Shown here piece by piece: positions 32,654 through 41,645 of a DNA stretch of 64,000 bases. Every line of letters starts with the position of its first letter. The stretch's first letter is position 1. The stretch comes from CAYYJR01 sp964472305 (GTDB lineage: Bacteria; Armatimonadota; Hebobacteria; CAIYQO01): contig CAYYJR010000016.1 in the NCBI GenBank assembly GCA_964472305.1, forward strand, positions 41,331-105,330. The letters run 5' to 3'. A program made the translations under genes and the position numbers. The notes beneath the pieces were generated by a model. It ran no database searches and was not told the DNA's origin. It was given only the letters and a program-made list of their open reading frames with translations.

Positions 32654-35008
32654 ATGAGTACGCCTGCCGCCCATCGGGCGAATACCAAGCCCGCGGCGAA
32701 AACATCGGCGAAACCCGCAATAAAACTCAAGGCCCGCCTCGACGCCAAACGCCGGACGGGGAAGCGCGATCCGGCGGCGCGCAAGCCGCTGAACTTCGAG
32801 ATGGTCGGCATCGGCCTGATTACCCTCGGCATCGCGCTGCTGCTTGCCACGCGGCTCCCCAGCGGGGTGTGCGGGGTGCTGCTCAACGGCCTGCAGTGGT
32901 GCTTCGGCATCGTCGGCGCGTGGGGCATCTCCATCGCATTGATCCTGCTCGGTATCTCTTTTGTCATGCACCTGGCGTGGATGGAGTTGTCGCTCACCAC
33001 CGTCGGCGTCTCGCTGATTTATCTGGTGACCATCAGCCTGCTGCAACTGGGCCACACGCCGCCGTGGGATCCAGCCCGCTTCGCGACGACCGCCGGCGGC
33101 TTGCTGGGCGGCGCCATCGCCGGCGGTCTCTCCGCGTTGCTGGGCGGGGTGGCGTGGGTGGTGTTGATCGGCATCGGTCTCACCGGCGTCTCGCTGGTGA
33201 CGGAAATCCCGCTGTGGATGCTGGTGCTCTATCTCTTTAAAGGCCTGTATGTCGCCGGACGCTGGGTGGCACGGCCCTTCGTGTTGCGCGCGCAGCGCGA
33301 GGCGGAGGCGCGTCGCCGCGGTATCGTAGCCGCCCTGCAGGACACCGAGTTGCGCGATCGCCGGCGCGCGGAGGCTGTCGCCCGGTCCAAGGCGCCCGCC
33401 GTTCGCCTGCCGCAGCCCCCCGACGAACCGTTATTCATTGAGCCGGTGGTGGGGGTGCCCAGCAAGGAGCAGCCCGAACAGTTGCAGATGCCCGACGAAG
33501 TGATGGCGCCGAAGAGCACTCGTCCGTATACGCTGCCGCCCGTCGAGTTGCTCACCTGCACCCCACATGCGCCGGGTCCGACGAAGGACGATACCACCGA
33601 GAAGATCCTGGCACTGGAAGAGACGCTGGCCAGCTTTGGCATCGAGGCGAAGGTGGTGGGGGTGGAGCGCGGGCCGCGTGTCACTCGTTTCGAGATCGTG
33701 CCGCCGCCCGGGATACGCATCAACCGCATCACCAACCTGGCGGACAACATCGCCCTGTCGCTGGCAGCGCTGGACGTGCGCGTGGAAGCGCCGGTGCCGG
33801 GTAAAGGCGTGGTGGGCATCGAAGTGCCCAACCGCGAACTGGTGCTGGTGGAGCTGCGTGAGATTATCGAATCCGATGCATTCCGCAAAAGCAAATCGCC
33901 CCTGACCTTCGCGCTGGGGCGCGACATCACCGGCCATCCGCGCTGCGCCGACCTGTCGCGCATGCCGCACCTGCTCATCGCCGGCGCCACCAATTCCGGC
34001 AAATCGGTGTGCATCAACACCTTGCTGTGCAGCATTCTCATGCGCGCCACCCCACAACAGGTAAAGCTGCTGCTGGTCGACCCCAAGCGGGTGGAACTGA
34101 GCTTGTTCCAGCATATTCCGCACCTGATCGCGCCGGTGGCCTATGATGCCAAGCACGCCGCCGGGCTGTTGCGCTGGGCCATTCGCGAAATGGAACAACG
34201 CTACGAAATGTTCGCCGATAAAGGCGTGCGCAACATCGTCGGCTTCAATGAGCAGTCACGGCTGGAGAAGCTGGAAGAGCTCCCCTATATCGTCATCATC
34301 ATCGACGAGTTGGCCGACTTGATGATGCAGGCGGCGGCCGAATTCGAAGCATCTATCTGCCGTATTGCCCAACTCGCGCGCGCCACCGGCATCCACCTGG
34401 TAGTTGCCACCCAGCGTCCATCGGTTAACGTCATCACCGGTACCATCAAGGCGAATATCCCCTCGCGCATCGCCTTTGCGGTCGCCTCACAGGTGGACTC
34501 GCGCACCATCCTCGACATGAACGGCGCCGAACGGCTGGTCGGTCAGGGTGATATGCTCTATCAGCCGATTGACGCCAGCAAACCCGCGCGTCTGCAAGGC
34601 GCCTACGTCTCCGAGGTGGAGATCAACCGCATCGTCAGTCATGTGAAAGAACAAGGCAAGCCGCAGTTCAGCGACGAGATCGTGGCCATCGAGGAAGAGG
34701 CCATGCGCAGCGGCGACGAGGACAGCGGTTTCAACGACGAACCGGAGGACGAGTTGTTCGATAAAGCGCTGGACTACGTGCGCACGACGAAATACGCCTC
34801 CACCTCCATGCTGCAGCGCAAGTTCCGCATCGGCTACACCCGTGCCGCCCGCCTGATGGATATCTTCGAGGAACGCGGCTATGTCGGACCCGGCCAGGGC
34901 AGCAAACCGCGTGAAGTGATCTTCGCCCCCACCACCGCGGTCACCGGCCGCGTGAGCGAGCGCTTCGTTGCCGCTGCTGAGGACGATGCGAACGATGACG
35001 ACGAATAG
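32654..35008 (+). CDS. ftsK: DNA translocase FtsK/SpoIIIE
   Basis: A 784-residue protein. A short basic N-terminus leads into four TM helices (about 50-185), then a short variable linker (Pro/Arg rich), and the motor domain. Walker A is GATNSGKSVCIN (about 443-452), Walker B is VIIIDELADLMM (about 545), with VDPKRVELSLF between. The C-terminal gamma winged-helix domain (YVRTTKYASTSMLQRKFRIGYTRAARLMDIFEERGYVGP) reads chromosomal orientation sequences. FtsK pumps DNA through the division septum and activates XerCD at dif; a Xer recombinase gene lies at 4.8 kb. GGAGGAA precedes the ATG. The linker is short, as in SpoIIIE. Confidence 0.94.
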   Translation: MSTPAAHRANTKPAAKTSAKPAIKLKARLDAKRRTGKRDPAARKPLNFEMVGIGLITLGIALLLATRLPSGVCGVLLNGLQWCFGIVGAWGISIALILLGISFVMHLAWMELSLTTVGVSLIYLVTISLLQLGHTPPWDPARFATTAGGLLGGAIAGGLSALLGGVAWVVLIGIGLTGVSLVTEIPLWMLVLYLFKGLYVAGRWVARPFVLRAQREAEARRRGIVAALQDTELRDRRRAEAVARSKAPAVRLPQPPDEPLFIEPVVGVPSKEQPEQLQMPDEVMAPKSTRPYTLPPVELLTCTPHAPGPTKDDTTEKILALEETLASFGIEAKVVGVERGPRVTRFEIVPPPGIRINRITNLADNIALSLAALDVRVEAPVPGKGVVGIEVPNRELVLVELREIIESDAFRKSKSPLTFALGRDITGHPRCADLSRMPHLLIAGATNSGKSVCINTLLCSILMRATPQQVKLLLVDPKRVELSLFQHIPHLIAPVAYDAKHAAGLLRWAIREMEQRYEMFADKGVRNIVGFNEQSRLEKLEELPYIVIIIDELADLMMQAAAEFEASICRIAQLARATGIHLVVATQRPSVNVITGTIKANIPSRIAFAVASQVDSRTILDMNGAERLVGQGDMLYQPIDASKPARLQGAYVSEVEINRIVSHVKEQGKPQFSDEIVAIEEEAMRSGDEDSGFNDEPEDELFDKALDYVRTTKYASTSMLQRKFRIGYTRAARLMDIFEERGYVGPGQGSKPREVIFAPTTAVTGRVSERFVAAAEDDANDDDE

Positions 35009-35117
35009 CGCGGTGGATCATCGACGCTCCACCCGGTACCGTGGCCGTCTCGTAACTCCCGCACCGCACCTTGGTTCATTGGTCACGCGTGCCACCGCCG
35101 CCGTGTGTTCGAAACGG

Positions 35118-35154
35118 CCACGACACCTGCCCTCGACGAGAGCGGGTGTCGTGG
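35118..35154. terminator. Hairpin downstream of ftsK
   Basis: Arms 35118-35130 and 35142-35154 pair over 13 positions with one G-T wobble, around an 11-base loop that can itself form CTC/GAG. It sits between ftsK and the convergent pseudogene. No T-tract follows, so termination is likely but not certain. Confidence 0.5.
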
Positions 35155-35174
35155 TGAATGACGGTATGGTAGGC

Positions 35175-35622
35175 CTACTTCTTCGCGAGGCTCCGCGTCC
35201 CGCTAACCGCCACGTTGACCCCGTCGAATGACGCGACGCCGGTAAAGGTGCGCGATCCGCTTGTCGCTGCCGGTGGTTTTGCGAGGTAGGTCAATGTTCG
35301 CTTGGTCGTATCGAAGAATGGTCCCCATTTCACTTTACCGGTGCCCGCATCGAACGTGCCGCTTTCGTTGATGCCCGAAACCATAACACCAGCTATACGC
35401 CGGAACGTTCGTGAGCATGATGTCGCCCGGTAAGGCGCGTTGCACCAACCGCGATGGGGTATAGCCTGCCGGCGGAGGGCTGGGCGGCACGATCAACCGG
35501 ACGGGTTGGCGTCCGCTGCCCTGGGCTTGTGCCGGTGCGGCCAGGGAATGGAACAGGAGCCATAACGCCGAGATGCAGAAGGTTATGAGGTAGCGGGCAT
35601 ACTGCCTGTGCGGTGTCATCAT
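35175..35622 (-). pseudogene. Frameshifted remnant of a small exported protein with a cell-surface repeat-like C-terminus
   Basis: Two overlapping reading frames on the minus strand look like one broken gene. The upstream frame (from 35622) has a signal peptide (YLITFCISALWLLFHSLAAPAQA) and continues through PPAGYTPSRLVQRALPGDIMLTNVPAY before running into unrelated residues. The next frame (to 35175) reads AGVMVSGINESGTFDAGTGKVKWGPFFD, then RTLTYLAKPP and FTGVASFDGVNVAVSG. This C-terminal pattern (VSGIN..GTFDA..GKVKWGPFFD..RTLTY) is a recognisable repeat-like domain in secreted proteins of Armatimonadota-type genomes. In such domains the AGYTP and GKVKWGPFFD parts are in one frame, separated by more residues than here. 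A +1 shift near 35385-35395, perhaps with a small deletion, would explain both. An alternative is a sequencing error. Confidence 0.6.
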
Positions 35623-36162
35623 ACCATCCTCCGTATGTGAACGTGATCTGCCAAGACAACGGGGTATCGTCGATCACTAGGCGGCGTCTCTGAAAAGGTG
35701 GCGTGTAGAAAGTGGGGTACCGATTCGATCGCCTGCCTTGTCATTCGCCGTCACGCAGCGATCTCCTTCATTTACGATATGAATTTCGTACGGTTTCGCT
35801 CGGGCATGTCGTTGAGAGCCGATGTCGCCTAGCCACTTTCTCCAATGCCCGGCGGTTCCACGCCGCCGGCTTACGCAACCAACGGAGCGATCACTCGTCA
35901 TGACAGGGCAAACAACTGTTACCTGATGACAATTCGTATAAGAACGTGCCGGTGCAATAATCTGCACCGGCACGTTGGTGGTCAATATGAGCGAGATGAT
36001 CGAACGCCAGTATATGATCGCGTTCCAGTGGCCCCCGAAGCGGCAAGGGTTCATTACGTGTTCACCCACCGGAACAACACGCGTCGATGCCGGAATCGTC
36101 CGCGTGCCATTCCGGGAGTTGCCCCACGATGAGATACTGGCGCCGACCGGCACGTTCTCCTG
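35623..36162. other. 540-base non-coding stretch
   Basis: It holds a terminator hairpin (35943-35976) and an inverted repeat of 7-base GC-rich arms (35849-35855 with 35863-35869). Frames crossing it show no recognisable protein. It may contain decayed sequence related to the pseudogene on its left. Confidence 0.5.
35943..35976 (-). terminator. Intrinsic-type terminator downstream of the 1308-residue heparinase-like gene
   Basis: Arms 35943-35956 and 35963-35976 form a perfect 14-base-pair stem with a 6-base loop, 187 bases past the minus-strand stop at 36163. On the minus strand it is followed by CTTATACG, a modest T-rich tail. Confidence 0.55.
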
Positions 36163-39100
36163 TTACCGCGTTTCCGTCCGGCTGGTTGCCGCGTCAGCCT
36201 CCAGCACCTTGTTCCCAAAGCGTATTTTTCCTTCCGCGCCCAGTGTCAAGGTTACCGTATTGCCCCGAACCCGCACCGCGCCCGCCGTTCCCTGGAACGA
36301 AATGCGGCGATCCGCTGTCGAATATTCTTCTACCACTGGTCGCTGCACTCGCGGGTCGAACTTCTCGGCGTCGCCTTCACAAATCCACCAGACGGCCTGT
36401 GCCGGATCGCCCCCCGGATCATTGCCCAGTTTTTCTCCGGCCATGACCGCTTCGCGCAGATTCCACTGTTGACCCCCGGTTTCCCGCACGAGCATCTCCG
36501 TCAAGGTGGTGTCCCACCAGTTGCTTTCGCGCGGTAGAATCACTAACCGGATCAATTCTCCCTTTTCGACGGTTGTCATTTCCGAGACGAAAACCGGCGT
36601 GCCGCCATTCTCCAACACGCCTTTGGCCAGCACTTTGGCGCCTTGCCGCAACTCGAAGGCGATGCCGTCGCTTCCTCCCGCGTCCCCATCCTTCAATTGC
36701 ACCATCACCTTCACCGTTCCTTTGACCGGGCTCTGCCACACCGCGGTTACGGGATTCTTTTCCGCCGGATGCAGCGCGACAAAGTGAGCGGGAATTTTGT
36801 AGGTCGAATTTACGATATCCTCCCCGGAATGGTTCTCGACCATCTGGGGCAGATCGCAATCCACCGGCTTGCGGGTCAGGTTGCCGGGTTTTCCGGCGAT
36901 GCGCTCGGTCTTGAAGAGCGGTAACAAGGTTTTTCCATCAACCTCAGTCGTGCGCCGGGGTTTTGTCGCCATGAAAACGTAGTCCGTACCCCACGTCGAA
37001 TCGACTTGCGCGATGTGGCCATCCGCATGCCACTTCACGGTGGGCGACGGCTCTTTTTTCAACCGCGGATATAAAAGCGCTGTTTGGATACTACGACCGA
37101 GCAGGTTCGTTTGCAGGCAGGTCTGCTTCAGCGTAACCCGGCCTTCGCGGCCATTCAGGTTCGCTGGGCCTACGTTGAACTCACGGGCACTTGTCGTCAG
37201 CTTCACGCGATCAGGCCGGTTGAAGAAGATGTCGAGCATCACGCGGTTCGGGCTTGCGTCAACTTCTTCTTCCTCGACGACGAAATTATCTCCCTTGGAG
37301 AGGAGGTCGACTTCGTTTTGCGGCGCATCATTCTGGTTATCGACCGTAGAGTCTTCAATCGCAACCATGGCGCCGTTCGCGTTCGTTTCAATGGCTTTCG
37401 CCTTGAGCCAGAGTCGCCAGGAGGTGGCGGCGTCGGCATCCTGCGAGTCGCGCAGCACGAAGAACGTCGGACCGAGCGGATTGGGATCCTTGGCAAAGGC
37501 GATCTGCCGTTGCCAGGCACCATCGCGCCCGCAGACGTAATCGAACGCCGGCGTAGTGGCGAAATCCTGGATATTCATTGAACCGCCACCGCCGCCGACC
37601 AAGCTATGAAACTCACCGCCATGCTTCCCGATATAGCCCCAGTCATCGGAAATCATCGCGCCTTTGCCCCACAGGATGATGCTGCCTGAATCGTAGTCGT
37701 AATGCGACTGGTGCGGTCCGGCGATCAGATGCAGATAGGTTTCCCGATCCGCCGTCATATTGTTGCGCAGCACCACTCCGGTCTTGCGAAACCAGGCACT
37801 TCCGTATTTCGGTGCTTTGGCCTTCACGCCTAGCGCGATCATCGCCTGCGTATACCCGATCATCGTCGGGAAACTCCAGCCGAGTCCCAGACCGCCGGGA
37901 CTCCCCTGCTCTTCATGCATCCATTGCATATTCGCGGCGAATTCGGGATCGATGTCGCGCCAGAGGCCGCCAATAATACCGAATATGGCCGTCGTCTCGC
38001 CCCAATAGGTATTACCGAGCGGGGGGAGATGCCGGAAGCCGGCGGTGCGTGGGTTGCGCGGAGTGGAGATTTTCGCGAACCATTCGGCCACTTTGCGGAC
38101 GCGTTCTTCATGCATGTATTCACCGAATCCGGCATTCGTCGCCATAATCATCCCACCGAGGATGCAATCCAGCGAAACCATGGCATAGTGCGGCGCCTCC
38201 AGCCAGCCGCCGTCTTCATCAGACCAGTTGAGCAACTCGTAATGAAGTTCGTTGACGCCGTGATCGGCCCACTCCTTCGCCTTCGGGTGCGACGGGATCA
38301 TGCAGGCGATCGCGGTCTGGAAGATCGCCACCGCCGTCGTCATGTTGGGGAAACCGCTGAATCCCCGCGATGGCGACCAGTAATCGTCGCGATTCACGGC
38401 ATAGCCGATAAACGCGATCCGCGCCAGGATGCGCCGACGTTCTTCCGCAGTCACGAAATCGCTGCCCAGCACCGCGTCCAGCGCGTTTATGGTCGGCATG
38501 AACATCAGCGCCTGCATGTGGGGCGCCACCCCCAGTGCGTGACGATGGTTCTGCTCGAGAAAGCTCGCGATGCTGACGTATTGCAGCCAGTCTTTACCCT
38601 TGGCGAGTAATGCTTTCCCCAGTCGCTCATCATCCGATGCCAGGTATTCCCGGATGGAACTCCCGACCGAATATTTATCAATAAGGGCGGGATTCGAGAT
38701 CCAGAATTCAATCCTCTCCTGATCCGGTATCATTTCCTCCCGCACGGCAGGCAAGTCCTTCTTGTGAACGAACAGCCTCGGGTAGTTAACATGGTCGCCA
38801 CGCCAACTTAGCACGTAGTCTTTCACTTCATCCAGCGGAAAGTCGCCATGTTTAATGAGGTATTGTTGGGGTAATGGCGCAACGCACTTATTCTTCTCAG
38901 CCAGCACCGCCACACTCGCAGCTTTGTCCGGCGTACCGAGCATCCAGATGCGCCGTCCACCGGCCAGCGGGAACGCCAGGGTCTCGATGCCATCCCGAAC
39001 GCTTGCCCCAACCGCTCCTCCCGGTTGGGGTGCCTTGCCTTTCCACTCCGGATTCACCCAGACGCTCGGTCGCAGCACGCCCACCATCAGCAGATCGGGA

Positions 39101-40089
39101 TTGGTATCGGGCGGCGGCTTTGGTTTCGCAACCACCTCGTCAGGCAAATCGATCTGATTACCGAGTGTGGTGGTGTTGTCCAGTGAGTCCAGCGGCTCTG
39201 TCGGAAGCCTGTCGGAATCAGTGGCCAATCCCGGCGCTTGTGGTGCGGGAGTATATAGCGCCAGCCAGTTGCCGCGCCCCTCATTTTGCCAGCGGATCCA
39301 TGGTTCGAGTGCAAAACTCGCGATCGGCCCGGTCGTGACGTACGGATTGGCGACATTGCCGTTGCTGCGATACAGCATATTGGTGGGTTGAAACGCTTTG
39401 TTGCCCAGCATAACCCGGAAGACTCCGCCGGCTACGACATCGAACGATTCTTCCACCCGCACAACCGGTTCACCCCGTTCAATGCGGAAACGCAGCGTCC
39501 ACTCGCCCTGGTCGCCGTACGAAGCGCGGCACATCACCTCGGCAAATACCGGACCACGCCTAATCACCAGAGCCTTGTACGCCTGGACCGCCGGTCCGCC
39601 CTCAAGGATCGAACCGCCGGTCCAGGTGCCTGAACGTAAACGTATCGCGGCGATAGGACCCTGGCCGGGTTGCAGACGCTTGCGGATTTCAATCCCAATC
39701 CGGGCATTCTCGATGATGATGCTCTCCGCCGACTCGGTGATCCCCAGGTCGGTCCGCGGTCTGGTGGCATCTCCCGTGAAACTGCACGACAGAGTCTGGT
39801 AAGCAGGAAGGTCCACCTGGAAACTGATCCGGGCGGTGCCGTTCTCCTCAACGAGCTGGTAGGAAACCTCCTGCCCGCCCTCGCCGACAAGCGCCCGTCC
39901 CTGCCGGGCGGCGGCAAGCTGGTTGGCGTTCAGCGGAAAAGAGACGCACTCATTCATCCAGCCGTACCCGAGTTGCTCGCGCAGGACGAAGTCCTCCGCT
40001 TTTTCCCCCTGCGCGCTTGCACCTGCCAGCAGGCCGCCCATACCTATGGTCAACAGCACCAGAATCGTGCGTCTCAGTTGTTCGATCAT
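36163..40089 (-). CDS. Very large secreted heparinase-like protein (paralogue 1)
   Basis: A 1308-residue exported protein with a signal peptide (LVLLTIGMGGLLAGASA). The N-terminal ~420 residues are beta-rich (FVLREQLGYGW, VEENGTARISFQVDLP, RIERGEPVVRVEESF); residues about 430-800 are an alpha/alpha toroid (LDEVKDYVLSW, GWLEAPHYAMVSLDCILGG); about 800-1080 a heparinase-type beta-sandwich with GPHQSHYDYDSGSIILWGKGAMISDDWGYIGKHGG, whose His/Tyr cluster resembles the lyase active site. About 230 further residues form a C-terminal module (TVKVMVQLKDGD, FQGTAGAVRVRG). Equivalent blocks recur in the protein at 41646-44927, so the two are paralogues. Uronic-acid polysaccharide cleavage is likely. GAGGAGG precedes the ATG. 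It ends with a terminator hairpin. Confidence 0.75.
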   Translation of the reverse strand: MIEQLRRTILVLLTIGMGGLLAGASAQGEKAEDFVLREQLGYGWMNECVSFPLNANQLAAARQGRALVGEGGQEVSYQLVEENGTARISFQVDLPAYQTLSCSFTGDATRPRTDLGITESAESIIIENARIGIEIRKRLQPGQGPIAAIRLRSGTWTGGSILEGGPAVQAYKALVIRRGPVFAEVMCRASYGDQGEWTLRFRIERGEPVVRVEESFDVVAGGVFRVMLGNKAFQPTNMLYRSNGNVANPYVTTGPIASFALEPWIRWQNEGRGNWLALYTPAPQAPGLATDSDRLPTEPLDSLDNTTTLGNQIDLPDEVVAKPKPPPDTNPDLLMVGVLRPSVWVNPEWKGKAPQPGGAVGASVRDGIETLAFPLAGGRRIWMLGTPDKAASVAVLAEKNKCVAPLPQQYLIKHGDFPLDEVKDYVLSWRGDHVNYPRLFVHKKDLPAVREEMIPDQERIEFWISNPALIDKYSVGSSIREYLASDDERLGKALLAKGKDWLQYVSIASFLEQNHRHALGVAPHMQALMFMPTINALDAVLGSDFVTAEERRRILARIAFIGYAVNRDDYWSPSRGFSGFPNMTTAVAIFQTAIACMIPSHPKAKEWADHGVNELHYELLNWSDEDGGWLEAPHYAMVSLDCILGGMIMATNAGFGEYMHEERVRKVAEWFAKISTPRNPRTAGFRHLPPLGNTYWGETTAIFGIIGGLWRDIDPEFAANMQWMHEEQGSPGGLGLGWSFPTMIGYTQAMIALGVKAKAPKYGSAWFRKTGVVLRNNMTADRETYLHLIAGPHQSHYDYDSGSIILWGKGAMISDDWGYIGKHGGEFHSLVGGGGGSMNIQDFATTPAFDYVCGRDGAWQRQIAFAKDPNPLGPTFFVLRDSQDADAATSWRLWLKAKAIETNANGAMVAIEDSTVDNQNDAPQNEVDLLSKGDNFVVEEEEVDASPNRVMLDIFFNRPDRVKLTTSAREFNVGPANLNGREGRVTLKQTCLQTNLLGRSIQTALLYPRLKKEPSPTVKWHADGHIAQVDSTWGTDYVFMATKPRRTTEVDGKTLLPLFKTERIAGKPGNLTRKPVDCDLPQMVENHSGEDIVNSTYKIPAHFVALHPAEKNPVTAVWQSPVKGTVKVMVQLKDGDAGGSDGIAFELRQGAKVLAKGVLENGGTPVFVSEMTTVEKGELIRLVILPRESNWWDTTLTEMLVRETGGQQWNLREAVMAGEKLGNDPGGDPAQAVWWICEGDAEKFDPRVQRPVVEEYSTADRRISFQGTAGAVRVRGNTVTLTLGAEGKIRFGNKVLEADAATSRTETR

Positions 40090-40255
40090 CGCGATTTACC
40101 TCCTCGCTGCGCACCCACTCGTTCCCCGGATATCAACAGGATACCGGTACTATTTCGCATCCGAAACAAGGAATGATTCAGTTCCCCTTTCGCTATTCAC
40201 GCGAAGGAGTCAAGGCGGACGGAAGCAGCCATGGGCACTCCCGCCGCCGAATGGG

Positions 40256-41353
40256 TTACACGCCGGTTGCGTCCAACATTTCGGCTTCCTCCAGCGTGAC
40301 GGGCAGGCCGTTGCGCTCCATCGACAGGTCGGCCGTGATGCAGGCCAGCGTGCTCTGGTAGGCATCGTCGGGGGTGATAAACTCGCTGCGACCGCTGGCC
40401 ACGCGCTGCACGATGTCCCGTGTCTCGTCCTGTACATTATGGAACAGCTTCCAGGTCGGCAGGTCGCGGAAATCCTCGAGGCGGGCCACGCGCGGGTAGA
40501 ACTGGTCACCCTGATAGCTGTGAATGACGCGCACCTGCGGATGCCAGATATCGACGAACAGGTTGCCCTTCGTGCCGATCACGTTGTATTCCAGCCGGTG
40601 TCCGGCCCGGTAGCACTCTTCGGCGCTGTTGCCGTAAGGTAATGCGGTCGAGGTCTGGTTGAACATGATGTGAGCGATGGCGCCGCTCTCGAAACGATAC
40701 GTGGAGAAGGTGTTGTCAGTGAACTCGTAATAGGGAATCACCTTCGGGGCGCAGGTGCACGCCACGCTGATGAGCGGCTTCCCGATCAACCAGCGCAACA
40801 GGTCAACGTAATGGTTCAATTTGTTGGCGAACAGCCCGCCGGAAGAACGCTTCACCTTCCATGCCGAGGTATCCAGCGTCCACGGTCCCGGGCTGTAATT
40901 GAAATAGATCTGCACTACCTCGCCGATCTCGCCGGAGTCGATAATCTCCTTCACCCGGCTGTAGAGCAACGAATAGCGGCACTCAAACCCGACCTGCAAA
41001 TAGATGCCGCTGGCGTTGGCGGCATCGCGCATCTCGCGCGCTTCTTGCAGTGTAATGCCCATGGGCTTCTGGCAGTGTACGGCGATGCCCCGCTTGATCA
41101 ACTCCATGGTCATCGGGTAGTGCGTCTCGTTGGTGGCGGTAATGGCAACCAGGTCGAAGTCATGCTTGTCTAGCATCTCGAGCCAATCCTGGTAGACCGG
41201 CACGCCGAAGCGCTCGGACAGTTGTTTGGCCGCCGAGGGCGTGCGACGCACTCCTGCCACGAGTTCGGTATTCGGCAGCGTCTGCACCACTTCGGCTTCG
41301 GTGATGCCGAAACCACCCATGCCGATGATGCCGACGCGCAATTTCTTCTCCAT
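40256..41353 (-). CDS. Gfo/Idh/MocA-family oxidoreductase
   Basis: A 365-residue NAD(P)-dependent sugar or inositol dehydrogenase-like protein. The Rossmann fold opens with VGIIGMGGFG (residues 7-16); the conserved EKP-type motif reads VHCQKPMGI (about 96), with Gln in place of Glu and the catalytic Lys intact; the C-terminal domain has the FECRYSLLYSRVKEIIDSGEIGE stretch and the Asp/His region (NKLNHYVDLLRWLIG). AGGAGG lies 5 bases upstream of the ATG. It sits between the two giant heparinase-like genes on the same strand, so it probably acts on sugars they release. Confidence 0.88.
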   Translation of the reverse strand: MEKKLRVGIIGMGGFGITEAEVVQTLPNTELVAGVRRTPSAAKQLSERFGVPVYQDWLEMLDKHDFDLVAITATNETHYPMTMELIKRGIAVHCQKPMGITLQEAREMRDAANASGIYLQVGFECRYSLLYSRVKEIIDSGEIGEVVQIYFNYSPGPWTLDTSAWKVKRSSGGLFANKLNHYVDLLRWLIGKPLISVACTCAPKVIPYYEFTDNTFSTYRFESGAIAHIMFNQTSTALPYGNSAEECYRAGHRLEYNVIGTKGNLFVDIWHPQVRVIHSYQGDQFYPRVARLEDFRDLPTWKLFHNVQDETRDIVQRVASGRSEFITPDDAYQSTLACITADLSMERNGLPVTLEEAEMLDATGV

Positions 41354-41645
41354 GTGAGCCTCCTGGAAGGATATATTAGTGCTGTTATTCCGCAACGAGG
41401 GCCGATATCCTGTCGGAATCACCGGAAGTGGACGGGAATACCGGCACATACAACGATTGTGGCATCGCATGGCACCTGGCATATCAGGATAGGGCAGTGC
41501 CTGCTGCCGGAATCTATAAAGTGTCCTTGTATCTACACGGAGTGCCCCTCGGTCCAGGCGATCAGTTCAGCCGCGCCGTTTTCGGTTCCGGGGAGACGAA
41601 CCGATAAAGGCGCGACGGCCTGATCGGGTGGTGGAGTAACGACGC

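Noticed and set aside
35677..36153. 158-codon minus-strand frame upstream of the pseudogene
   Set aside because: No signal peptide, domain or ribosome binding site; it covers a terminator hairpin.
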